Below the pieces are notes generated by a model. That model had not been told where the DNA came from, searched no databases, and saw nothing but the letters and a program-made list of their open reading frames with translations. The position numbers and the translations under genes are program-made. This document shows, one piece after another, positions 20,513 to 31,382 of a stretch of DNA of 64,000 nucleotides; the first letter of the stretch is position 1; every line of letters begins with the position of its first letter. This DNA is from Nitrososphaerota archaeon (GTDB lineage: Archaea; Thermoproteota; Nitrososphaeria; Nitrososphaerales; Nitrosopumilaceae), in the NCBI GenBank assembly GCA_027315065.1, contig DAHUYT010000001.1:1-64000 (forward strand). The letters run 5' to 3'.

Positions 20513-21685
20513 TTGCTGAGGGTCTCAGAAATTCCAACAAAGAAAGCCAAACATGTAAACAAGTTTGGTAAGCTTGTTTTGGAAGATGGCACTGTTTTTG
20601 ACGGAATGGGTTTTGGTTATTCTACGACTGTTTCTGGTGAGGTAGTTTTCAATACTGGCATGTCAGGCTATACTGAAGCGCTAACTGATCCGTCATACAA
20701 CGGGCAAATTCTGACACTCACTTATCCATTGGTGGGAAATTATGGCATTCCAAATATTTTAGAAAAAGATGAGGATGATATCAAAAAATATCTCGAGTCT
20801 GATAGAATACAAGTGCGAGCACTGGTGGTGCATGAGTTGTCACTTACTGCAAGCCACTGGAATCTTGCAATGACACTAGATGAATGGCTATACAACGAGA
20901 AGATACCTGGAATTACTGGAATTGATACAAGAGCACTTACAACAAAACTTAGGACGCAAGGAGTGATGATGGGAATACTTGCCGTATCTGAAAAAGAGAT
21001 TGATGAACAAGCACTTAAAGCGCAACTTGCATCTGCCAAAAAATACAATGATGAAGAATTTATGGCTATAGTATCCACCAAAGAGCCCAAAACATATGGT
21101 ACGGGACAAGAATCAATTATAGTGGTAGATACAGGTGTAAAAAATGCAATACTACGCAATGTTAGGAAGATGGGATACAAAGTAATTTGCGTTCCATGGA
21201 ACTATTCGATAGAAAAAATTCTTTCATACGAGCCAAAGGGAGTTGTGATAGCAAGCGGTCCTGGTGATCCGATAAAATGCGTCGAGACAATGAGCACTGC
21301 AAAATCTTTGATTGAAAGAAATATTCCAACGCTTGGCATATGTCTTGGAGCTCAGATTCTCGGACTAGCTGGAGGTGCAAGCACATACAAGCTAAAGTAT
21401 GGCCACCGTGGACAGAACAAATCATGCATTGACTTGGATACTGAGCAAGTTTACGTGACAAGCCAAAACCATGGATATTGTCTAGATCCTGATTCGATAA
21501 AAAACACGGATTTCAGACTGTGGTTTACAAACACTGATGATAAAACGGTTGAAGGAATACGACACAAAGAAAAAAAGATACTTGCAGTACAATTTCACCC
21601 GGAAGCGTCGCCCGGTCCTTTTGATTGTATGTTTATTTTTGAAGAACTCAAGAGACTCATAGGGGAGGACAATGCCAAAAATTGA
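20513..21685 (+). CDS. carA: carbamoyl-phosphate synthase small subunit
   Basis: GKLVLEDGTVFDGMGFGYSTTVSGEVVFNTGMSGYTEALTDPSYNGQILTLTYPLVGNYG; GICLGAQILGLA; VQFHPEASPGP. Confidence 0.97.
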   Translation: MLRVSEIPTKKAKHVNKFGKLVLEDGTVFDGMGFGYSTTVSGEVVFNTGMSGYTEALTDPSYNGQILTLTYPLVGNYGIPNILEKDEDDIKKYLESDRIQVRALVVHELSLTASHWNLAMTLDEWLYNEKIPGITGIDTRALTTKLRTQGVMMGILAVSEKEIDEQALKAQLASAKKYNDEEFMAIVSTKEPKTYGTGQESIIVVDTGVKNAILRNVRKMGYKVICVPWNYSIEKILSYEPKGVVIASGPGDPIKCVETMSTAKSLIERNIPTLGICLGAQILGLAGGASTYKLKYGHRGQNKSCIDLDTEQVYVTSQNHGYCLDPDSIKNTDFRLWFTNTDDKTVEGIRHKEKKILAVQFHPEASPGPFDCMFIFEELKRLIGEDNAKN

Positions 21686-24600
21686 ATCGCTAAAAAAAAT
21701 ACTTGTTCTTGGAAGTGGGGCAATTAAAATCGGAGAAGCAGGCGAAAGTCACAAAATGACCGCCAATTCGACTACTCCGGTAGCCAATGTCTCAAGGCCA
21801 TAAAGGAAGAAGGAATACAAAGCGTTCTTGTAAATCCGAACATTGCGACAATTCAAACTGACACCAGGTTTGCAGATAAGGTGTATTCAATTCCGGTAAA
21901 CCCACAGTACGTAGTGTCCATAATAGAATCTGAAAGGCCAGATGGTCTGATGCTTGGGTTCGGTGGGCAGACTGCTCTGAACTGTGGGGTAAAACTTGAG
22001 GAGATGGAAGTGCTAGAAAAATATGGTGTACAAGTGTTAGGTACACAGGTGGCAGGAATCCGGGCAACTGAAGACAGGCAACTCTTCAAAGATTCTATGG
22101 TAGAGTGTGGTATTCCAGTACTTAAGAGTAAAACAGTTTACAACTTTGAGCAGGCAAAAGAGGTTGCAAATGATCTTGGCTATCCTGTAATCATACGTGT
22201 GGCATACACCTTGGGCGGAAAAGGTGGAGGGGTGGCACACAATGAAATCGAGCTGCATGAAATAGTGACAAGGGGACTTAATGCAAGTCTTGTAGGTCAA
22301 GTCCTAATTGAGGAATACGTTGGACACTGGAAGCAGATAGAATATGAGGTCATGGCAGATTATCATGGAAATAACGTCATAATTTGTAACATGGAAAATG
22401 TTCTTTCAATGAGGGTGCATACTGGTGACAATATAGTTGTGGCGCCATCCCAGACACTTGACAATTATGAATATCAGATGTTAAGATCTGCAGCACTGCG
22501 GGCAGCAAAACATGTTGGAATTGTTGGTGAATGCAACATCCAGTTTGCGCTTGATATTGACTCTGACAAGTATGTTGCAATAGAGATGAATCCTAGACTT
22601 TCACGCTCATCTGCACTTGCAAGCAAGGCTACGGGATACCCGATAGCATACATGGCAGCCAAGATTGGAATGGGTTACACACTACCTGAACTTGTAAACC
22701 GCATCACAAAAACCACCACTGCGTGTTTTGAGCCATCCCTTGACTATATTGTATGCAAGCATCCGCGATGGGACTTTAGCAAATTTGATCTTGCAAACAG
22801 AAGTCTTGGGCCTACAATGAAATCAGTAGGAGAGGTAATGGCAGTAGGAACATGTTTTGAAGAATCATTTCAAAAGGCGATTAGAATGCTGGATATTGGA
22901 AATGACGGTCTTGTTGCAAACCGGACTTCTGACAAGATTTACGATATAGAAGATCTAGAAGATAAACTGCAAAAACCAGATGACCGTATATTATATCACG
23001 TTGCAGCAGCATTGCGACAGGGAATCTCAGTTGAGAGAATATACAAGCTTTCTGCAATAGATCCATGGTTCATTGGAAAAATTCAAAATATTGTAGTGGC
23101 TGAAAAAAGTCTCAAAGAATCAAAGCTTGATTCTTGTGTTTTGAGTGCAGCAAAAAAAATTGGGTTCTCAGACAAACAAATTGGAAGGCTGACAGGAAAA
23201 GACGACATGGAGATAAGGAAGATGCGAAAAGAATATGGAATTATACCTGTAGTAAAACAAATAGACACACTTGCCGCAGAGTGGCCTGCGAAGACAAACT
23301 ATCTGTATCTTACCTACGGCGGGAAAACAAGTGACTTTGAGGTGGTATCTGACAATGAAAAGATAGTAGTGCTCGGCGCAGGACCATACCGCATTGGGAG
23401 CAGCGTGGAGTTTGACTGGGGGACAGTAAACATGGTCTGGGGACTCAAGGAAAATGGCGTAAAGGAGGTTTCTGTAATAAATTGTAATCCAGAAACCGTA
23501 TCAACCGACTATGATATCTGTGACAGGTTGTACTTTGAGGAGTTGACGCTTGAACGAGTTCTTGATATTGCAGAATTTGAAAAGTTGACAGGAATTGTTA
23601 CTGCAGTAGGAGGTCAGACTGCAAACAACCTAACACCCAATCTTGCAAAAAATGGAATCAAGATAATTGGAACGTCATACGAGGACATTGACAGGGCAGA
23701 GAACAGGTCTCACTTTAGCAAGGTACTTGACGATCTTCACATAAGGCAGCCTCCGTGGCAGGCATTTTCAAGCCTGACTGATGCCAAAAAGTTTGCACTA
23801 AAGGTGGGCTATCCGGTTCTTGTAAGACCATCTTATGTGCTAAGCGGCGCCGCAATGAAAGTTGTCTGGTCAGAAGAGCAGCTCAAAAAATACCTCGAAG
23901 ACGCAGCAAACGTCTCACCAGATTATCCTGTCGTAATTACAAAGTTTATGCTAAACTCACTTGAGGCCGAAGTAGACGGAGTATCAGATGGAAAAAATGT
24001 AGTCATAGGCGCAGTAATGGAGCACATTGAAGGTGCGGGTGTGCACTCTGGAGATTCTATGATGTGCATTCCTCCATGGAGCCTTTCCAACAAGATAATT
24101 GAGACAATACTTGATTACACAAAAAAAATCGCAAGTGCGTTTACAATAAAGGGTCCGTTTAACCTGCAATTTCTGATAAACTCTGATCAGGTCTTTGTAA
24201 TTGAGCTTAATATCCGAGCCTCGCGCTCTATGCCGTTTGTGTCAAAATTCGTCAAGATGAATCTTATCAGCCTCGCAGCCCAGGCAGTGCTTGGAAAGTC
24301 TCTTCCAGTAATTCCACATGACAGATGGCGTAAGATACACAACTATGGGATTAAGGTACCGCAGTTTTCATTTATGCAACTTGAAGGAGCTGATGTGATA
24401 CTTGGAGTGGAGATGCAGTCAACAGGAGAAGCCGCGTGTTTTGGCGAAAGCTTCTATGATGCACTGGCAAAGGGGCTGATCTCAGTAGGATACTCCCTGC
24501 CAAAGGAAGGATCTGTGTTGATAACAGCCGGAGGCTCTGAGAACAAGGAGAAACTCTTGCAGACTGCACTCTTACTCAAAAGTCTTGGCTACAAGATTTT

Positions 24601-24937
24601 AGCAACAGAACACACTGCAGAATTTTTGTCAGACAAGAGGATAGGAGATGTACAAATAGTATACAAGATTAGCGAGCCTGAACGCAAGCCAAACATTGCA
24701 GACATGCTGTATCAGCACAAGATTGACTTTATCATAAACGTGCCAAGTACATCCACACTTGAAAAATACGTTGGTATGTTGTACGACGAGTACCAGATAA
24801 GAAGAAAGGCAGTTGAACTTGGCATACCTGTACTAATAACAACAGAGCTTGCAGACTCTTTTGCAAAGACACTAGAGTGGTTGAGGCACAATGAGACCAC
24901 GAAAAAACCACTCGAGTCGTACGAGACAATCCAGTAG
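21672..24937 (+). pseudogene. carB: carbamoyl-phosphate synthase large subunit, reading frame interrupted by a 20-nt insertion near the N-terminus
   Basis: ATG at 21672 gives MPKIESLKKILVLGSGAIKIGEAGE. The frame then breaks and resumes at 21767 as FDYSGSQCLKAIKEEGIQSVLVNPN. All downstream CarB sequence is intact (ORF track 21881..24937). Confidence 0.88.
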
Positions 24938-25062
24938 GTTTTTGCTAGATTCTGAATCTATATTTCATATTTGCGCTTTTTATTTCAACTCTAAATCTTG
25001 TATGTCAATCGATAAAAATAATTGATACCAGTTATTATAATTTCAAATCAAAACGAAACAAA

Positions 25063-25623
25063 ATGGAGGTACTGATGTTCTTGGCAATTTTGGTATCATG
25101 TGCCTTGCTTGTTCATACTGCATCTGCAACCGTATCTATTGGAGGAATGAAGATTACAGAAAAACAAGGAGAAAAACTTTTTGAATCTTATAATCTTCCC
25201 GTATTTTTTGGAATTTTTACGTATCAGTCAAGTAACCTAATAGTAAATTCATCGCCAAACCTCAGTACTTCAAATGTGACTCCAATGACTTTAATATCAA
25301 CTGAAGACTGGCTTGCCAAATTTAGTCCATTTACACCACAAAATGCATACGCAACATTTGTGTCTCAGTTAAATCAAACCGTTCAGGCTATCTTCTGGGG
25401 CCAGTTCAACTTTACAGAACAGAAAACAAATGAGGGTCTTGCTGCCATGAACCAAGTTCAGAAAAATGGGGGGAACGCTGACCAGGCAAGAAACGCATTC
25501 ATTCAAAATGCCAGTACATCTAGAAGTGAGATTACGGCTGTCAACAACAACCTCAATGTACAGTATGGTCATGCAAACAGTACAGTGCAAGGCAAGTTTG
25601 ACAAATATGGAAACCTGAGATGA
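25063..25623 (+). CDS. secreted hypothetical protein
   Basis: N-terminal signal-like MFLAILVSCALLVHTASA; mature part rich in N/Q/T. Confidence 0.6.
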   Translation: MEVLMFLAILVSCALLVHTASATVSIGGMKITEKQGEKLFESYNLPVFFGIFTYQSSNLIVNSSPNLSTSNVTPMTLISTEDWLAKFSPFTPQNAYATFVSQLNQTVQAIFWGQFNFTEQKTNEGLAAMNQVQKNGGNADQARNAFIQNASTSRSEITAVNNNLNVQYGHANSTVQGKFDKYGNLR

Positions 25624-25696
25624 TCCAAAAATCAAGTTTGATTACATGTGGTATGAAAAATTAGTATAGGCTAAATTTTGCAGTTAGAGTCTTGTT

Positions 25697-26443
25697 CTAA
25701 AGAACGCATGACATTATTGATTCATTGCCGATTATGGAACCATCAAGCGTTACTATCTTTGCATATTTTGGAGTCTTGATGGCATTTATTATCGGCGAAA
25801 TTGATCTCTTGTAAGATCTCTTGAACGTCGAGTAAAAATGCTTGTTAAAGGATGGTACAATTATGATCTCTATATCGCCTGTTGTTGAAGGAAATATTTG
25901 GCTCTTTTCTGCCTTGATTGAGATCCACACCCGCTGGCCATCCAAGACCGAACCTTCATGAAAATATACTGGGTGTATATGACCCATCACAATCTTGTTT
26001 ATGCGGGATAAATTTTCAGACGGCATAACATGTCCATGTGTTAATAACGTATCCCCGATTACAAGTCCTAACGAACTAGACATTGTTACCCAATCTGGTA
26101 CAAGTTTCTGTATGTTTCCGTCATGGTTGCCTGGAATCACAATTGTTTCAATCTTTTTTCCAATCTCAAAGAAGCGCGGCACTGCATTCCATTCTGTCTT
26201 GGATATGGATTCCACGCTTGATTTTACATCGCCAAGTAATACTAGAGAATCTGGTTTTTCCGATTCTATGATTTTTTCTAGGTTTTGCACAGTTTCAGAA
26301 ATGATTTCCTTTGGGTCTATGTGAATATCATTTGCAACAAGCCTATTCTCAAATCCTATGTGTAGGTCGGTCACAACAAGGTATCTTTTTCTGTCTTCCA
26401 AGATCAGGGCAGGTTGTGACTGGACTAATCTTGTAATGACCAT
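25697..26443 (-). CDS. metallophosphoesterase
   Basis: YLVVTDLHIGFE, LVLLGDVKS, VIPGNHDGN, LLTHGHVMPSE, VMGHIHP. Start chosen at MVITRLVQSQPAL. Confidence 0.88.
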   Translation of the reverse strand: MVITRLVQSQPALILEDRKRYLVVTDLHIGFENRLVANDIHIDPKEIISETVQNLEKIIESEKPDSLVLLGDVKSSVESISKTEWNAVPRFFEIGKKIETIVIPGNHDGNIQKLVPDWVTMSSSLGLVIGDTLLTHGHVMPSENLSRINKIVMGHIHPVYFHEGSVLDGQRVWISIKAEKSQIFPSTTGDIEIIIVPSFNKHFYSTFKRSYKRSISPIINAIKTPKYAKIVTLDGSIIGNESIMSCVL

Positions 26444-26478
26444 TAAAGATAATACGATTCGTTTTAAATTAAATTCTT

Positions 26479-26781
26479 GTGAAAGGACGCGGAGATGCTG
26501 ATTCCATAGTGTCTGACAGGGGAGTAAAACTGCACCAATTTGAGCCAAGCGGGCGAAAGATCTGGACTGTAGTTGGAAAGGAAAATGAACACTGGCTTGA
26601 TCCTGACTTGGGGTTTTGCTCGTGTGCTGATTACTACTATAATGCAATGGAAAAGGAAGGGGAATGTTATCATCTAAGAGCTGTTAAAACTGCAAAAGAA
26701 CAAGATAAGGTTGAAGTTATACTGTTCGCTGATTCAGAATTTGAAGGATTTGTTGCTGCTCTTGTAGAAGACTTGATTTAA
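26479..26781 (+). CDS. SWIM zinc-finger protein
   Basis: FCSCADYYYNAMEKEGECYHLRAVKTA matches CxCx(n)CxH SWIM. Confidence 0.75.
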   Translation: MKGRGDADSIVSDRGVKLHQFEPSGRKIWTVVGKENEHWLDPDLGFCSCADYYYNAMEKEGECYHLRAVKTAKEQDKVEVILFADSEFEGFVAALVEDLI

Positions 26782-26838
26782 TAAAGAATTTGAACTGTTT
26801 CAGACTAGGCGGATCTTGAAATTCTGACAAAACACTTT

Positions 26839-27015
26839 TTAATGTATTGAGGATATAGTTTTCAGCAAAACATCTGGCGTGACAGGCTTTTTCAGACAAG
26901 ATTTTACTCCACGTTTCAGAAGTGAGTTAATAATATCAGTTGAGATGGGAGTTGCTGTAAGTATTATGATATTTTGTTCTTTGAGTTTACCGCTTTTTTC
27001 AAGGTCATTAATGAT
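26839..27015 (-). pseudogene. C-terminal fragment of a CheY-like receiver domain
   Basis: Reverse strand IINDLEKSGKLKEQNIIILTATPISTDIINSLLKRGVKSCLKKPVTPDVLLKTISSIH*. It contains the conserved T and KP positions but has no N-terminal half. Confidence 0.7.
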
Positions 27016-27017
27016 TC

Positions 27018-28031
27018 ATAGACAAGACATTCTCAGTTTATGCTTTTGTTGCAAGCAATACGCTACAATTACATGACGCCCAAATCAGATTTGCAAGTGC
27101 GGGACAGAACCTTACAAGCTTTGTCTCACGCAACATGACAATACAGCAACTCAACAGTAGCAACTCGTATCTTGTAAACGGCACGATACCATCTGAGGAT
27201 CTATCTGGACCGTATGTTACATACTGGATATGGGCAAGAAATAGCCAAGGCCTTGTGGTAAACTCTCCGCAGTATCTTGTAGGTATGACTCCAAACTATC
27301 CTGTCAACGCAACAATATCCATTGACGTAAAACCTGTTGCAGCCCAAGGCAAGATAATGATGCCAACGCTATATGTAGTGAACAATTCGACAGGCCCAAT
27401 ATTTGGTACAATATCCCTTGTGGCAAACGGAACTGTAGTATCGGAGTCCAGGCGAGGTCTTCGGTACAGGCACCTCTGCAACAAGCCTGATCTGGACAGT
27501 TCCAACATTATGCCAAAATGCAACATATCACTTGAGCGCAAGAGGCGAGTTTTACGGAACAACAATTGAAACCGCAAACGCAAGTGTTGCAACGTTTCCA
27601 TCTTACAAAACTGTAATGCTCTCAGATCTAGGCACATTAGAACCGATATCTGACAGTGCGGGAAATCGCTAGGGGAACCTGTGGGCCTCTACTCCTCGTT
27701 TGAGGGTCAACCTGGGTATTCCTACAAGATAATCTCACCTGATGGAATATGTGTGATAGGACAAGAGAACTCATGCATGATACAAGGTATGGCACTTGAA
27801 AACAAGAGCACTACGATAACGCTCGGTGGACAGAATTATGCTGTGGAATATACCAGTCCTGCAGGTAAGCCTCAAAGATTTGCAATCGAGTCTGCACAAC
27901 CAATGCTTGGAGCATGGAAGGTTCAGATTGAAAGCGCGGGATCTGTGCAAGAGGATATGATGTCTAGAGTTCTCTTGAAGATAGTCTACATACCTGAAAA
28001 CATGCCATCCAATTTGGTATCTTCAAGATAG
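27018..28031 (+). pseudogene. fragment of a large secreted/surface protein with two frame breaks
   Basis: Continuous Ig-like sequence is spread over three frames: ...SLVANGTVVSES | GEVFGTGTSATSLIWTVPTLCQNATYHLSARGEFYGTTIETANASVATFPSYKTVMLSDLGTLEPISDSAG | KSLGEPVGLYSSFEGQPGYSYKIISPDG... Confidence 0.72.
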
Positions 28032-28032
28032 T

Positions 28033-28329
28033 CTAGATTGGAATTGTAAACAAGTCTTCTTTTGCAACGCCCTTCCACAGACCAATCATGCCTTCTGGCT
28101 TTACTGGTTCTACCTTTGTTATCTTTTGAATCTTGACGTGGTCAGGGTTTGGGGGCATCCAAAGCATTGCCATGTAATCGCCCACAGTGCCTACTGCATC
28201 AGGTTTTGCAGATACAATCTTGCCTTTTGTAAATCCTTTTGATACCAACGCATCGACTGCCTTTTGTTCAAGATCTTGTCTGCCGTGGGTAAAAAGGTAG
28301 ACTGATTTTTCCGAGTCTATTGTGCTCAT
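28033..28329 (-). CDS. conserved hypothetical protein
   Basis: 98-aa ORF with a well-formed sequence, convergent with the pseudogene. Confidence 0.6.
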   Translation of the reverse strand: MSTIDSEKSVYLFTHGRQDLEQKAVDALVSKGFTKGKIVSAKPDAVGTVGDYMAMLWMPPNPDHVKIQKITKVEPVKPEGMIGLWKGVAKEDLFTIPI

Positions 28330-28431
28330 GGTATCATGATCTTGTTAATCGTTAATCAATATTTCGAAGTTGCGGAATTTTTGTCAAAACCATCTTGTTA
28401 GCTTTTATACGAGCCAGATAAAGAAAAATCG

Positions 28432-29697
28432 TTGATCAACATTTTAGTTGTTGGTTCTGGCGGACGCGAACATGCACTTGGGTGGAAACTAGCACAGAGC
28501 CCAAAAGTTGGAATGGTATATCACGCGCCAGGAAACGGTGGAACTTCAAATAATGTGAATATTGAGGTGCACGAGATTGAAAAACTTGCACAATTTGCAT
28601 CCGAAAAGAACTGTCTTACAGTTGTAGGGCCTGAAGTGCCTTTATCTGCTGGCATTGTGGATTCGTTTACAAAAAAAGGTCTTGCAATATTTGGCCCAAC
28701 GCAAGATGCTGCCAAATTAGAGTCAAGCAAGGTCTGGGCAAAACATTTCATGAAAAGAAATGGAATTCCAACTGCGCGCTTTGAGATATTTGATGATGCA
28801 ACAAAGGCAAAAGCGTATGTAAAGTCGGTTGACTACTCTCTTGTAGTAAAGGCAGATGGACTCGCAGCTGGAAAAGGCGTGATTGTTTGCAATGATAAAT
28901 CCGAGGCAATCTCTGCGATTGACAAAATTTTAGTCGAAAAGAGCTTTGGCTCATCAGGTTCCAAAATTATTTTGGAAGAGAAGATTGATGGTGTTGAGGC
29001 GTCATATATCGCAATCTCTGACGGAAATACTGCATATCCGATGGCTACAAGTCAGGACCACAAGAGGATCTATGATGGTGACATGGGATCAAACACTGGA
29101 GGCATGGGTGCATATTCTCCTACTGGTGTCATTGATGATGTCTTGGCAAAAGACATTCAGCAAAATGTAATAGAACAGACTATATCCTCGATGAAAAAAG
29201 AGGGGGCGCCTTTTTGCGGATTTTTGTATGCTGGAATAATGGTAAAAGACGGCAAGCCTTTTGTTTTAGAGTTTAATGCAAGGATGGGTGACCCAGAGTG
29301 CCAGCCAATAATGATGAGAATGGAATCTGACCTGCTTGATTACATCAAGGCAAGTATTGATGGGACGCTGTCTAGTCTACCTCTAATATCGTGGAAGCTC
29401 CAGAGTGCAGTGTGTGTAGTCCTGGCATCTAAGGGGTATCCTGATCTCTATCCAAAAAATGAAGAGATTTTAGGACTAGAGGTACAAGACAAAAACTCCT
29501 ATGTGTTTCATGCTGGAACAAAACGTATTGATGGTAAAGTATTGACAAATGGCGGTCGGGTACTTGGAGTAACTGCGATTGGTGATACATTGCAGGATGC
29601 AATCTCAAATGCTTATGGCAGAATAGGAAAGATTAGCTGGTCTAGCAAATACTGTAGAACTGACATTGGAAAAAAGGGGCTTGCTTGGAACCAGTGA
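28432..29697 (+). CDS. purD: phosphoribosylamine-glycine ligase
   Basis: VVGSGGREHALGWKLAQSPKV, APGNGGTSNN, LEFNARMGDPECQPIMMRM. TTG start. Confidence 0.96.
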   Translation: MINILVVGSGGREHALGWKLAQSPKVGMVYHAPGNGGTSNNVNIEVHEIEKLAQFASEKNCLTVVGPEVPLSAGIVDSFTKKGLAIFGPTQDAAKLESSKVWAKHFMKRNGIPTARFEIFDDATKAKAYVKSVDYSLVVKADGLAAGKGVIVCNDKSEAISAIDKILVEKSFGSSGSKIILEEKIDGVEASYIAISDGNTAYPMATSQDHKRIYDGDMGSNTGGMGAYSPTGVIDDVLAKDIQQNVIEQTISSMKKEGAPFCGFLYAGIMVKDGKPFVLEFNARMGDPECQPIMMRMESDLLDYIKASIDGTLSSLPLISWKLQSAVCVVLASKGYPDLYPKNEEILGLEVQDKNSYVFHAGTKRIDGKVLTNGGRVLGVTAIGDTLQDAISNAYGRIGKISWSSKYCRTDIGKKGLAWNQ

Positions 29698-29758
29698 ATG
29701 CTTCGTCTCGGCATGCTCTAACTTAGAGGTCATATCATGAGTCCCCGTCTTACGGATC

Positions 29759-30274
29759 TTATGCTTTCTTAATTGATCTGAATCTTGTTGAAATTATTAT
29801 AACGCTAATTATTGATATTGTAATAATAATCCCTACAAGAGAACCAAATTCTGGAACAACTTGGGTTCCAATTATTTCGATCTTTTCAGTGCCATCAGTG
29901 AAAGGTATTGATAGAGTCCTATCTGTACTTGTCTTGGATTCTTGGAAGTCCGTGTCGGCGCCATCTTCGAGGACAAAGAACTGATCATCAGTTGTGCCTG
30001 TCTTGGCGTCAATCAAAGTTCTTGGTAGTGTTATTGTGATGCTACCATCACCGGCTGTTTGAAGTGAAATGATAAGCGATGTATCTTGAGTGTCAATTGA
30101 CATGCCACTAATTGTTGCGTTGCTTATGCTGTAGTTCACATTATAAGGTTGGCCGCTAACTGGATCCTTTACTACATAGGTGTTTGTTGATTGTGCAAAT
30201 GAAGGTACGATTACCAGGGAAACTCCCAGAACAACAAAAATTGAATACAGTATCCAGCGCATAAAGGCTCTCAT
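29759..30274 (-). CDS. PEFG-CTERM surface protein
   Basis: Signal peptide, and C-terminal VVPEFGSLVGIIITISIISVIIISTRFRSIKKA (PEFG motif, TM helix, basic tail). Confidence 0.88.
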   Translation of the reverse strand: MRAFMRWILYSIFVVLGVSLVIVPSFAQSTNTYVVKDPVSGQPYNVNYSISNATISGMSIDTQDTSLIISLQTAGDGSITITLPRTLIDAKTGTTDDQFFVLEDGADTDFQESKTSTDRTLSIPFTDGTEKIEIIGTQVVPEFGSLVGIIITISIISVIIISTRFRSIKKA

Positions 30275-30440
30275 GCTGACTTGTATTTTTCCTTTGCTCG
30301 TGATTTGACCTTTAAAATATCACCAGCTCGTCAGTTCTTGGTTTTGTGACTCAGAGATTATACACTATTATATCTTAACTATATGTGTTAGTGATGAATG
30401 CTACTAGATATTTAAATATGAAAATTGAAGATCTTTACTT

Positions 30441-31247
30441 GTGAAGACCAGTTCAGTTTTGCTTTTATTTCTAACATCTACGTTAATTTTACCTCTCGGA
30501 TTTTCTGGTGTACAGGCAGATCAATCAACTGATATCAACCAGACCAGTTCAGATACAAATCAGACAATGTCATTTGGATTCTCAAATCAGACCAATCCAG
30601 CCATCACAGAAAACATAGGCCTACAGGTATCTGATTTTGTACATAATGCCACGACACTGTTCCAACAAGAAAAGACTGAAAACATTCAGGCAATAAAAGA
30701 GTGTCATCAGAAGATGCAGAATGCTACATCTGAAAACAGAACCCAGATAATAGCTGAATGTCATGCAACTATGAATACCATAAGAGAAAAGTATCAAGAC
30801 GCTAGAAAGCAATTCCAGGAACTATTCAAGCAATTCAGGAAGAACATAATTGTACTAAGACATCAGGCGGAGGGATTGCAGGTATCAGAACAAGATCTAT
30901 CTGGCGCAATCCGGAACATAAATGAGGATGCTGCAAAACATGGGCTGAGAGGTACTACGATAGCACTAGGACATCTCATGAGAATGGGAGAGAATGGCAG
31001 GATGGGCATTGAGAGAGCATTAATGCATGTAAATGAAACAAGTAATACAAACACTGTAAACTCAGGTCAACCTGTTGCACCATCTGTTCCGTCTACGCCT
31101 GCAAACTCATCTATTCCGGGCTCGCGAGGAACTCAAGCCACACCTGTCACTCCGGTAACGCCATCTATTCCTGCATATCACCCTAACCCCGGTTCACACG
31201 GCCCTCCTGCCTTCGCAGGACAGTCTGGTTCACATGGAAAACATTAG
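30441..31247 (+). CDS. secreted protein with helical core and Pro/Gly-rich tail
   Basis: Signal peptide MKTSSVLLLFLTSTLILPLGFSGVQA; C-tail PVAPSVPSTPANSS...TPVTPVTPSIPAYHPNPGSHG. Confidence 0.65.
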   Translation: MKTSSVLLLFLTSTLILPLGFSGVQADQSTDINQTSSDTNQTMSFGFSNQTNPAITENIGLQVSDFVHNATTLFQQEKTENIQAIKECHQKMQNATSENRTQIIAECHATMNTIREKYQDARKQFQELFKQFRKNIIVLRHQAEGLQVSEQDLSGAIRNINEDAAKHGLRGTTIALGHLMRMGENGRMGIERALMHVNETSNTNTVNSGQPVAPSVPSTPANSSIPGSRGTQATPVTPVTPSIPAYHPNPGSHGPPAFAGQSGSHGKH

Positions 31248-31382
31248 GATCTGGTTCAAAATAAAAAAATTGAATATACAGAACTGGGAAGAAGTCTGTA
31301 ACTACTCAGGTAGTCTTACTGTCCATCACGTGTAAATTTTCTCTGACAGCAACTGATAACATAGGTAAGGTTCTCATCGCTC

